DNA of 37,500 nt from Qingshengfaniella alkalisoli (GTDB lineage Bacteria; Pseudomonadota; Alphaproteobacteria; Rhodobacterales; Rhodobacteraceae), in NCBI RefSeq assembly GCF_007855645.1, contig NZ_CP042261.1, forward strand, positions 1 to 37,500, in the 5' to 3' direction. Position 1 is the stretch's first letter. Every line of letters begins with the position of its first letter. Shown in pieces: positions 23,905 through 31,097 of this stretch. The position numbers were made by a program, and so were the translations under genes. The notes below the pieces were generated by a model, which did no database searches, was not told the origin of the DNA, and saw nothing but the letters and a program-made list of their open reading frames with translations.

Positions 23905-24708
23905 ATGCTGACCATCGAAACACTTGCACCGCGCGCACTGTTCGTCGATCTGAACGGGATCGTTACGCAAGACGACATCGCACGGCTTCGCGAATCTGTC
24001 GAGCCGCTGGTTCAAAGCGACGGCGATATATCGCTGCTGGTGGATATGGTTGGGGTCAGCGATGTGACCGGCAAGGCAATTGCTGCGGATCTCAAGCTGG
24101 AAACCCAGATGATCCGCTACTGGACCCGGTTCACGCGAGTGGCGGTGGTGACTGACAAAAAATGGGTCGCGAACCTGACTCGGGTTTCCGCCCATCTTGT
24201 TCCGCGAAGCGATTTTCGTGTGTTTGAACCTGCTGATCTGGATAAGGCGAAAACCTTTATCACCGGGAAAATGGAAGACGGAAGCAAGCGTTCCACTGGG
24301 CTGCGACGGTTAGGTAGCCAGCATCCTGATCTGCTCGCCTACGAGGTCGATGGGGTCGTCGGGCGAGAGGATGCGGAGGCCATGGTCAAGACGCTGGAAT
24401 CCGCGCTGTCGTCGAAACGTCCGGTCAGTGTGCTAGTCAAAATGACGCATTATGGCGGGTTCGAGCCGTCGCTTCTGTTCAGCGGGAACCTTTGGGCCGT
24501 AAAGCTTGCGGCTGTGAAGGGGCTCCATCGCTATGCGATAGTTGGCGATTCCGGCTGGCTGAATTCCATCTCGGGCTTTGCCAACCCCCTGACCGCGGTC
24601 GAAATGAAAGCATTCTCGAAGTCCGATGAGGCCGAGGCATGGGATTGGGCCGTAGATGGGCTGACACCGTCCGATCACTCGGCTAACACGGGCTCCGACT
24701 CGGCCTGA
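23905..24708 (+). CDS. Tandem SpoIIAA-like (STAS/SEC14-type) domain protein
   Basis: A 267-aa soluble protein made of two copies of the SpoIIAA-like fold (PF11964 type). Copy 1 covers about 1-125 (LFVDLNGIVTQDDIARL, LLVDMVGVSDVT, RVAVVTDKKWV) and copy 2 about 140-245 (LLAYEVDGVVGREDAEAM, SVLVKMTHYGGFE, YAIVGDSGWLN). The matching order of motifs suggests a duplication and fusion. Single-copy relatives are of uncertain function. AAAGGAGACATACC precedes the ATG at 23905. A strong hairpin lies between its stop and the transporter gene. Confidence 0.85.
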   Translation: MLTIETLAPRALFVDLNGIVTQDDIARLRESVEPLVQSDGDISLLVDMVGVSDVTGKAIAADLKLETQMIRYWTRFTRVAVVTDKKWVANLTRVSAHLVPRSDFRVFEPADLDKAKTFITGKMEDGSKRSTGLRRLGSQHPDLLAYEVDGVVGREDAEAMVKTLESALSSKRPVSVLVKMTHYGGFEPSLLFSGNLWAVKLAAVKGLHRYAIVGDSGWLNSISGFANPLTAVEMKAFSKSDEAEAWDWAVDGLTPSDHSANTGSDSA

Positions 24709-24711
24709 TCC

Positions 24712-24745
24712 GCGGCGCCGGGACTTCATCAACCCGGAGCGCCGC
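24712..24745 (+). promoter_or_regulatory. Strong hairpin before the TauE/SafE gene
   Basis: GCGGCGC-CGGG (24712-24722) pairs with CCCG-ga-GCGCCGC (24733-24745): 7 plus 4 GC-rich pairs with a 2-nt bulge and a 10-nt loop. The right arm holds the GGAG ribosome-binding site of the gene starting at 24747. No T-run follows. It could limit read-through or translation of the transporter. Confidence 0.5.
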
Positions 24746-24746
24746 C

Positions 24747-25520
24747 ATGTCTGGCACGATTTTGTCCGATCCAATCCAGTTTTGGCTGGCCTGCATAACG
24801 GTCACCATTATCGCTAGCTTCGTGAAGGGCGCGGTTGGATTCGCGATGCCGATGATCATGATTTCGGGGCTGGCCAGCTTCCTGCCCGGTGATGTGGCGT
24901 TGGGAGTGCTTATCATCCCGACGCTGCTGGCCAACGCGATACAGGCGCTTCGAGGTGGTGTGCGAGATGCCTGGCGGGTTGTACGCGAATACTGGCGCTA
25001 TCTTGGGGCCATATTGTTCTTCATATCTTGCTCGGCTCAATTGGTTAGTGTGCTGCCACAGCATCTGCTGTTGCTGGGCATTGGTGTGCCCATCACTGTG
25101 TTCGCGATCACGCAACTTGTAGGTTGGGCAATTCCCAAACCCGCACGCGATCATGGCCGCATCGAGTGGATCATCGGCTCGATCGCAGGGTTTATCGGCG
25201 GGATGTCGGGTGTATGGGGGCCTCCAACCGTGGCCTATCTGACGGCGATCGACGCACCCAAGGCAGAAGCGATCCGCGTGCAGGGGGTGATCTATGGTGC
25301 CGGCGCCGTTGCGCTGGCCTTGGCCCATACGCAGTCGGGGGTTTTGAACGCGCAGACCCTCCCCTTGTCGGCGGCGATGGTAATACCAATGCTTGTCGGC
25401 ATGTGGGCCGGGTTCAGAGTTCAGGATCGCTTGAACCAGGTCAGGTTTCGTCGGGCCATGCTGGTGGTTCTGGTTGTGGCGGGTGCCAATCTTATTCGTC
25501 GGGGATTGGCGGGTTTTTGA
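24747..25520 (+). CDS. TauE/SafE family sulfite/organic-anion exporter-like membrane protein
   Basis: A 257-aa polytopic membrane protein with about eight hydrophobic segments. The family motif is duplicated: SFVKGAVGFAMPMIM in the first half and GFIGGMSGVWGPPTVAYL in the second. Relatives move sulfite, sulfoacetate or other sulfonates, but substrates are assigned for few, so it stays unspecified here. No sulfonate-degradation genes are adjacent. The start ATG at 24747 is 38 nt from the preceding stop, within a hairpin region. Confidence 0.88.
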   Translation: MSGTILSDPIQFWLACITVTIIASFVKGAVGFAMPMIMISGLASFLPGDVALGVLIIPTLLANAIQALRGGVRDAWRVVREYWRYLGAILFFISCSAQLVSVLPQHLLLLGIGVPITVFAITQLVGWAIPKPARDHGRIEWIIGSIAGFIGGMSGVWGPPTVAYLTAIDAPKAEAIRVQGVIYGAGAVALALAHTQSGVLNAQTLPLSAAMVIPMLVGMWAGFRVQDRLNQVRFRRAMLVVLVVAGANLIRRGLAGF

Positions 25521-25625
25521 GGCGAAGGTCCGCTGCTTGGCCACACGGAATTCCGATGGTTTGATTTTTCGTGTCAGATAGGAATGCTGCCGTTACACTG
25601 AACCGACTCGTATGGGAGGTCGTTC

Positions 25626-25967
25626 ATGGAGCCTGAGATTCACGCAGACACGGTGGCGCAGGTCATTCTGCTTGCGCGCGAGATGCGCGACCCCGGCACC
25701 AGCAACAAGACAATTGTTGCGGCGCTGAAGGACTTCATCGCGGGGCTAACCGAGGACGAGAAGCTTGATCTGGTCGCGATCATGTGGATCGGGCGCGAGA
25801 GTTTTTCTGCCGACGAGTACGAGGAAGCCGTGGACACAGCACGGCAGGAGATGATCCAGCCGACCGAAGAATACCTCGCCAAGACACCGCTTCTGTCTGA
25901 TTTTCTGGAAAACGGCCTTGATGCGATGGGGATCTCCGTGGCGGCGGTCGAAAACGGGCTTTATTGA
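25626..25967 (+). CDS. DUF3775 family protein
   Basis: A 113-aa acidic, helix-rich cytoplasmic protein of the DUF3775 family, with segments TVAQVILLAREM, LTEDEKLDLVAIMWIGRESF and TEEYLAKTPLLSDFLENGLD. Function is unknown. GGGAGG precedes the ATG at 25626. It stands 89 nt before the formate dehydrogenase gene on the same strand. GTGTCA (25571) and TACACT (25594) at 17-nt spacing are a weak promoter candidate. Confidence 0.84.
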   Translation: MEPEIHADTVAQVILLAREMRDPGTSNKTIVAALKDFIAGLTEDEKLDLVAIMWIGRESFSADEYEEAVDTARQEMIQPTEEYLAKTPLLSDFLENGLDAMGISVAAVENGLY

Positions 25968-26056
25968 CCCGTTGCTGTCTGTGTTGCCGCGTTATGGTCA
26001 ATGCTATTGCTTCATGTCATCTTGGCCGCGAAATCTGATGCGCGAGGAAGGCACTC

Positions 26057-28801
26057 ATGTCAGGCACCATCCGCTTCACGCTTGACGGAAAAACCGTCGA
26101 GGCCGCTCCGGATGAAACCATCTGGCAGGTCGCAAAACGCTGCGGCACCGACATACCGCATCTGTGCTATTCCGATGTGCCGGGGTATCGTGCCGACGGG
26201 AATTGCCGCGCCTGTATGGTGGAGATCGACGGGGAGCGCGTACTGGCCGCATCCTGTATCCGCAAGCCTACCGCGGGGATGAGTGTTCAAACTTCCTCTG
26301 CCCGCGCAACGAGCGCCCGAAAGACGGTGATGGAGTTGCTGATCGCGGACCAGCCGCCACGTGAACACGCACATGATCGCAACGCGCATCTGTGGGAAAT
26401 GGCAGATAGCGAACACACCCGCTTTCCACCGAAAGCGCCGGAACGCGTGCCGTTGCTCGACGACAGCCATGTTGCGATGCGCGTGAACCTCGATGCTTGC
26501 ATTCAGTGTGGCCTGTGCGTGCGGGCGTGCCGTGAGGTGCAGGTCAATGACGTCATCGGGATGGCGGGGCGCGGTGCGGAAGCATTTCCAGTGTTCGATA
26601 TGGACGACCCGATGGGGGACAGCACCTGCGTGGCTTGCGGCGAATGCGTGCAAGCCTGCCCGACGGGTGCGCTAATGCCAGCCAGTGCGCTGGATGCCGG
26701 GCAAAGGGGTGATAGCAGGGCATTCGACCGCGAGGTAAAATCCGTCTGCCCGTTCTGTGGTGTGGGATGCCAGGTCTCGCTGAAGGTCAAGGATGATGAG
26801 GTCGCGTGGGTCGATGGTATCGACGGGCCTGCGAATGAGGGGCGACTTTGTGTGAAAGGCCGCTTTGGCTTCGACTACATTCATCACCCCCATCGCCTAA
26901 CCAAGCCGTTGATCCGTCGCGAAGGCGCGCTCAAGGGTATGAATGTCGATCCGGGCAACCCGTTGAGCCATTTTCGCGAGGCGAGTTGGGAGGAGGCACT
27001 CGACGCCGCGGCATCAGGTCTGGCGCGGCTGCGGGATGATGCGGGCGAACGCGTTGCGGGGTTTGGAAGCGCAAAATGTTCCAACGAAGAGGCGTACCTG
27101 TTCCAGAAGCTGATCCGGCAGGGGTTCGGTCACAACAATGTTGATCACTGCACCCGTCTATGCCACGCATCTTCGGTTGCAGCACTGATGGAAAATGTAG
27201 GTTCCGGCGCGGTGACAGCCACTTTCAACCAGATCGAGAATGCGGACGTGGCCATCGTGATCGGCGCGAACCCGATCGAGAACCATCCCGTCGCTGCGAC
27301 CTATTTCAAGCAATTCGCCAAGCGCGGCGGCAAGCTGATCGTCATGGACCCGCGCGGCCAGTCCCTGAAGCGTCACGCGACCCACATGCTGCAATTCCGA
27401 CCCGGTACAGATGTGGCGATGCTGAATGCAATCATGCACGTAATCGTGACGGAGCAGCTTTACGACCGGCAGTATGTCGAAGGGTTCACCGAAAACTGGG
27501 ACGCGCTGGCTGCGCATCTCGAAGGGTTTGCGCCCGAGGAGATGGAGCCGCTATGCGGCGTGCCTGCACGGACGCTCCGCGAGGTCGCGCGGGACTTTGC
27601 GACTGCGACGACAGGCATGATCTTCTGGGGTATGGGCGTCAGCCAGCATATCCACGGCACGGATAATTCCCGCTGTCTGATTTCGCTGGCACTGATGTGC
27701 GGCCATGTCGGACGTCCGGGCACCGGGTTGCACCCGCTTCGAGGACAGAACAATGTGCAAGGGGCGTCGGATGCGGGACTGATCCCGATGTTCCTGCCTG
27801 ACTACCAGCCGGTGACCGATGAGGGTGTGCGCAGTTCATTTGCCGAAATATGGAAAAGCGGCGATTTCAGTGATCAGAAGGGTCTGACGGTTACGGAAAT
27901 TCTGGATGCTGTGCATGCGGGCTGGGTGCAAGGTATGTATATCCTCGGAGAAAACCCGGCGATGTCTGACCCTGATCTAGACCATGCGCGCGCCGCGCTG
28001 GCGAAGCTGGACCATCTGGTGGTGCAGGACATCTTTCTGACCGAAACGGCGATGTATGCCGATGTGGTGCTCCCCGCGGCGGCCTTCTATGAAAAGTCCG
28101 GGACCGTGACGAACACGAACCGCCAGGTACAGATGGGTCATCCCGCCGTACCACCACCCGGACAGGCGCGGCCGGATTGGGAAATCACGCAGGATCTGGC
28201 GAGACGTCTGGGTCTGGATTGGAGCTATTGTGACCCTTCAGAAGTCTTTGCCGAGATGAAGCGCGGCATGCCAAGCCTCGATAACATCACTTGGGCCCGC
28301 GTCGCGTCGGAAGGGGCCGTGACTTATCCCAGCCAGTCACCGGATGACCCGGGCCAGCCCATCGTGTTCGGAGACGGCTTCCCGCGGGAGGGAGGGAGAG
28401 CCAGATTTACACCGGCGTCTATCATCGCGCCGGATGAAACGCCGGACGCCGAGTTTCCAATGATCTTGACGACAGGCCGTCAGCTGGAGCACTGGCACAC
28501 GGGGGCCATGACGCGTCGCGCGAGCGTTCTGGATGCGGTCGAGCCCGAAGCGAACTGTTCTCTCCACCCTCGTACACTGCGCCGACTTGGTGTGGTGCCG
28601 GGGGCAGACATACGGCTGACAACACGGCGAGGATCCATCACGCTGATGGCGCGAGCGGACAGGGCCGTGTCCGAAGACATGGTATTCCTGCCGTTTGCTT
28701 TTGTGGAAGCCGCGGCGAACTTGCTGACGAATCCGGCGATAGATCCTTTTGGCATGATTCCTGAGTTCAAATTCGCGGCCGTGCGCGCCGAGGCGAGCTG
28801 A
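26057..28801 (+). CDS. Molybdenum-dependent formate dehydrogenase alpha subunit (NAD-linked FdsA/FdhF-like)
   Basis: A 914-aa molybdoenzyme predicted to oxidise formate to CO2. Order of domains: an N-terminal [2Fe-2S] ferredoxin (Cys37, 50, 53, 67); two [4Fe-4S] clusters (Cys148/151/154/158 and Cys191/194/197/201); the molybdopterin-domain [4Fe-4S] site (Cys231/234/238/265); and the catalytic core. The active-site residue is Cys369-His370 in DHCTRLCH, so this is a cysteine, not selenocysteine, enzyme. The NuoG-type His/Cys cluster expected after the ferredoxin domain is not seen; that stretch reads ADQPPREHAHDRNAHLWEMA. No beta, gamma, delta or FdhD gene adjoins it, so electrons must pass to an unlinked partner. 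The ATG at 26057 follows GAGGAAGGCACTC. Other oxidised substrates cannot be excluded. Confidence 0.9.
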   Translation: MSGTIRFTLDGKTVEAAPDETIWQVAKRCGTDIPHLCYSDVPGYRADGNCRACMVEIDGERVLAASCIRKPTAGMSVQTSSARATSARKTVMELLIADQPPREHAHDRNAHLWEMADSEHTRFPPKAPERVPLLDDSHVAMRVNLDACIQCGLCVRACREVQVNDVIGMAGRGAEAFPVFDMDDPMGDSTCVACGECVQACPTGALMPASALDAGQRGDSRAFDREVKSVCPFCGVGCQVSLKVKDDEVAWVDGIDGPANEGRLCVKGRFGFDYIHHPHRLTKPLIRREGALKGMNVDPGNPLSHFREASWEEALDAAASGLARLRDDAGERVAGFGSAKCSNEEAYLFQKLIRQGFGHNNVDHCTRLCHASSVAALMENVGSGAVTATFNQIENADVAIVIGANPIENHPVAATYFKQFAKRGGKLIVMDPRGQSLKRHATHMLQFRPGTDVAMLNAIMHVIVTEQLYDRQYVEGFTENWDALAAHLEGFAPEEMEPLCGVPARTLREVARDFATATTGMIFWGMGVSQHIHGTDNSRCLISLALMCGHVGRPGTGLHPLRGQNNVQGASDAGLIPMFLPDYQPVTDEGVRSSFAEIWKSGDFSDQKGLTVTEILDAVHAGWVQGMYILGENPAMSDPDLDHARAALAKLDHLVVQDIFLTETAMYADVVLPAAAFYEKSGTVTNTNRQVQMGHPAVPPPGQARPDWEITQDLARRLGLDWSYCDPSEVFAEMKRGMPSLDNITWARVASEGAVTYPSQSPDDPGQPIVFGDGFPREGGRARFTPASIIAPDETPDAEFPMILTTGRQLEHWHTGAMTRRASVLDAVEPEANCSLHPRTLRRLGVVPGADIRLTTRRGSITLMARADRAVSEDMVFLPFAFVEAAANLLTNPAIDPFGMIPEFKFAAVRAEAS

Positions 28802-28817
28802 CGACAGAGGTGAAGAA

Positions 28818-28982
28818 ATGTCGCATCTGCCGCTTGACCCTTTCCGCGTAGCGCATTTGAATGGAGACCGCATTGTGGGGAGAGAAAATGCGGAAACTGA
28901 GCGCGCTTGGGTGCATCGTCGGATTTGGCGCTTTCTGGGTCTACGGCTATATCGCGCTGTCGAGCGCCATGGGGCAGCATGA
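28818..28982 (+). CDS. Possible small ORF with good ribosome-binding site, overlapping the next gene
   Basis: A 54-codon frame (MSHLPLDPFRVAHLNG..., basic, ending ERHGAA) starts 16 nt after the formate dehydrogenase stop with GAGGTGAAGAA before its ATG. It overlaps about 95 nt of the membrane-protein gene in another frame. The two cannot both be under full protein constraint in the overlap. I think it is either a translated leader or chance; no family is recognised. Confidence 0.25.
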   Translation: MSHLPLDPFRVAHLNGDRIVGRENAETERAWVHRRIWRFLGLRLYRAVERHGAA

Positions 28983-29130
28983 CGTCCACACGATGAATTT
29001 TGTTCTGTGCGCGCTTGGTCTGTTCGTCGGCGTTATAAGTTGGGCCTATATCGAACGTGACCAACGTCGTCGCAAATTGCCGCCTGCGCGGGCCCGTCTG
29101 GAAGAAGAACTGGCTGAGGAGCCGGTCTGA
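28888..29130 (+). CDS. Small two-helix membrane protein, unknown function
   Basis: An 80-aa protein from the ATG at 28888, which has GGGGAGAGAAA before it. Two transmembrane segments (LGCIVGFGAFWVYGYIAL and FVLCALGLFVGVISWAYI) are joined by a short loop, and the C-terminus is charged (ERDQRRRKLPPARARLEEEL). An in-frame ATG at 28861 would add nine residues. I recognise no domain. It follows the formate dehydrogenase by 86 nt; a role as its anchor is possible but unsupported. Confidence 0.68.
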   Translation: MRKLSALGCIVGFGAFWVYGYIALSSAMGQHDVHTMNFVLCALGLFVGVISWAYIERDQRRRKLPPARARLEEELAEEPV

Positions 29131-29206
29131 TCTAATCGAACGGGCGAATTTTTCCGTAAACTGCGCTATGGTAACTTGGTAAGACCCCAGTTGACCGGAG
29201 GCCGCG

Positions 29207-29731
29207 ATGGCCGTTCCCAAATCGACAGATCGATTGCAGTTTCGCCAGATGACCCTTCAGGATGAAGGCCTGATCTACGCGCTGTTCTCGGATGCGGAGG
29301 CGCGGCGGCACTACCCATCAATGGGCGGGCATGCGGAGTGTCGCAAGTGGATCGGATGGAATCGTGAAAGCTATGATGTGCACGGGTTCGGGTTGTGGCT
29401 CCTGCATCGGAAGGATACCGGAGAATTCGTGGGCGATTGCGGGTTGTCGATGCAGAAGGTCGAGAATCGCCAGCTCCTGGAAGTCGGCTACCATATTACC
29501 GAGAGCCAGCGCGGCAACGGGTTCGCCGCCGAGGCCGCGCAGGCGGCGATACGTTATGGCTTTGCTTGTACCGAGCACGCCGAATGTGTCTCGATCGTTG
29601 CGCCGGAAAACCTGCGGTCGATTCGGGTCGCGTCGGGTATCCATCAGCATAGCCGGGGCTTTCACAACGCGCATGGGGCGATCCGACTGCTGTTCTGGAC
29701 ACGGCAATCGGAACATCAGAACGAACTTTAG
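29207..29731 (+). CDS. GNAT-family N-acetyltransferase (RimJ/RimL type)
   Basis: A 174-aa acetyltransferase of the GNAT superfamily. It opens with RLQFRQMTLQDEGLIYALFSD. The acetyl-CoA motif A is HITESQRGNGFAAEAAQAAIRYGF (Q/R-x-x-G-x-G/A). The later strand is CVSIVAPENLRSIRVA. Substrate is unknown. The C-terminus departs from the commonest GNAT ending, but frame and codon use look continuous. CGGAGGCCGCG precedes the ATG. It converges with rpmJ, whose terminator lies just beyond the stop. Confidence 0.85.
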   Translation: MAVPKSTDRLQFRQMTLQDEGLIYALFSDAEARRHYPSMGGHAECRKWIGWNRESYDVHGFGLWLLHRKDTGEFVGDCGLSMQKVENRQLLEVGYHITESQRGNGFAAEAAQAAIRYGFACTEHAECVSIVAPENLRSIRVASGIHQHSRGFHNAHGAIRLLFWTRQSEHQNEL

Positions 29732-29754
29732 GGCACGCGGCTGGAGCCGGACAT

Positions 29755-29782
29755 AAAAAGAAAAAGCCGCCCATTGGGCGGC
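29755..29782 (-). terminator. Rho-independent terminator of rpmJ
   Basis: GCCGCCC (29766-29772) and GGGCGGC (29776-29782) form a 7-bp GC stem around a 3-nt loop. On the minus strand it is followed by TTTTT-C-TTTTT. It is 27 nt past the rpmJ stop and lies close to the end of the convergent acetyltransferase gene, for which it has no T-run. Confidence 0.88.
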
Positions 29783-29808
29783 CCGTTCTTCGAAAGCGTA
29801 ATGTTGGC

Positions 29809-29934
29809 TCAGCCTTGGCGAGCTTTGAACTTACGCTGGGTCTTGTTGATAACATAGACCCGGCCCTTGCGGCGCACGACGCGGCAATCGCGGTGACGCT
29901 GCTTGAGCGAGCGAAGCGAGTTTCTGACCTTCAT
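29809..29934 (-). CDS. rpmJ: 50S ribosomal protein L36 (41-aa form)
   Basis: A 41-residue protein reading [17 protein letters not shown]..., ending [12 protein letters not shown]. This is the longer, YkgO-like form of L36 usual in Alphaproteobacteria. It retains only Cys17 in [10 protein letters not shown], where the zinc form has CxxC...C...H. AAGGAGAAGGCC precedes the ATG at 29934. A strong terminator follows. Confidence 0.95.
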   Translation of the reverse strand: MKVRNSLRSLKQRHRDCRVVRRKGRVYVINKTQRKFKARQG

Positions 29935-30007
29935 GGCCTTCTCCTTCTGTCGCGGCGCGTCGAATGCGCCCGGTTGAACCTGTGCTCCTCAGCCGAGAAG
30001 CGGTGAA

Positions 30008-30082
<75 letters not shown>

Positions 30083-30129
30083 GAATTTCTGCGACCCCTT
30101 CGCCAAGCGCCCCGTTCCTCAAAGAACAA

Positions 30130-30149
30130 GACGCGGAAGGCTCCGCGTC
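30130..30149. repeat. 8-bp perfect hairpin in the tRNA-Val leader
   Basis: GACGCGGA (30130-30137), AGGC loop, TCCGCGTC (30142-30149). It lies at or just after the predicted start of the tRNA-Val transcript and about 48 nt before the mature 5' end, so it may be removed during tRNA processing. Confidence 0.55.
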
Positions 30150-30158
30150 GGTGCAGGG

Positions 30159-30187
30159 TCTATAAAAGGACTCGAAACCGTGCGCAA
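30159..30187 (-). promoter_or_regulatory. Predicted sigma-70 promoter of tRNA-Val
   Basis: On the minus strand TTGCGC (30187-30182) is 17 nt from TATAGA (30164-30159). Spacing is optimal and the -10 is near consensus. It is back-to-back with the promoter at 30195-30222. Confidence 0.6.
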
Positions 30188-30194
30188 GGGGCTT

Positions 30195-30222
30195 TTGGCA
30201 TTCTGAAGAATTCATCTATATT
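30195..30222 (+). promoter_or_regulatory. Predicted sigma-70 promoter of the N-formylglutamate amidohydrolase gene
   Basis: TTGGCA (30195-30200), 16 nt, TATATT (30217-30222). Both hexamers match well. The expected start of transcription near 30229 lies past the upstream TTG codon at 30225, which argues for the GTG at 30249 as the real start of translation. Confidence 0.55.
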
Positions 30223-30248
30223 GGTTGGGTCAATCTGGGGTTAGCGTC

Positions 30249-31097
30249 GTGGCATACAAGATCGTTCGTCCGGAAAATGCGCAGAGCTGCGTGGTTTTCG
30301 CGTCTCCCCACAGCGGGCGCCGATACGACCCGGCGTTTCTTGAAAGCACGATTCTGGACGAGCACTCGATTCGTTCGTCCGAAGACGCCTACATGGATCA
30401 GTTGATCGAGGATGCCCCGCTATTCGGTGCACCCTTGCTGCTGGCTTGCATGCCGCGCGCCTATATCGACCTGAACAGAGCGTCCGACGAACTGGACCCC
30501 GCGCTTGTCGCCGGTATTCGTCGTGCTGGGCATAACCCGCGCGTCTCTTCGGGATTGGGAGTGATTCCGCGCGTCGTGGCCAATGGCAAGGCGATCTATC
30601 GCGGCAAGATCACGCGCGATGAAGCGTTGGCCCGAATCGACACAGTCTGGCATCCCTATCATCGTGCTCTTGCGGGATTAATCGACGAACAGCGCCAGAA
30701 ATTTGGCCAGTCGATCCTGATCGACTGCCATTCCATGCCGCATGAGGCGATCGAGAATCATTCGTCTGGCGGGGCACCGCCGCAGGTTGTGCTTGGCGAT
30801 CGTTTCGGGGCGGCAGCGTCACCCGAGATCATGGATGCTGTGGAAGCGGCGTTTCAGCAAGAAGGTCTGCGCGTGGCGCGTAACACGCCGTTTGCTGGCG
30901 CGTATGTAACTCAGACCTACGGGCGGCCTGTTCGAAACCAGCATGTGATCCAGATGGAACTGGATCGAGCCCTCTACATGGATGAGCGGCGGGTCTGTCC
31001 GAATGCCGATTTCCAAGAGGTGCGGCAGATGATCGGGCGTGTCATTGCACGGATCGCAGAATTCGGACAGGGAGCTCTGCCGCTGGCGGCGGAATAG
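30249..31097 (+). CDS. N-formylglutamate amidohydrolase
   Basis: Predicted to hydrolyse N-formyl-L-glutamate to glutamate and formate, the last step of one histidine-degradation route; some relatives act on N-formyl-amino acids generally. From the GTG at 30249 it has 282 aa. Family segments are FASPHSGRRYDP with metal/substrate residues, EDAYMDQL, PRAYIDLNRA, a central LIDCHSMPH (His in the active site) and a late QMELDRALYM. No hut genes adjoin it, so it could serve another pathway. The formate it would release is the substrate of the enzyme encoded at 26 kb. It abuts dinB tail to tail with no gap. Confidence 0.88.
   Translation: MAYKIVRPENAQSCVVFASPHSGRRYDPAFLESTILDEHSIRSSEDAYMDQLIEDAPLFGAPLLLACMPRAYIDLNRASDELDPALVAGIRRAGHNPRVSSGLGVIPRVVANGKAIYRGKITRDEALARIDTVWHPYHRALAGLIDEQRQKFGQSILIDCHSMPHEAIENHSSGGAPPQVVLGDRFGAAASPEIMDAVEAAFQQEGLRVARNTPFAGAYVTQTYGRPVRNQHVIQMELDRALYMDERRVCPNADFQEVRQMIGRVIARIAEFGQGALPLAAE

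Noticed and set aside
29580..29731. Possible frameshift at the end of the GNAT acetyltransferase gene
   Set aside because: The other two frames give no GNAT-like ending, while the current one continues to a sensible stop just before the rpmJ terminator.
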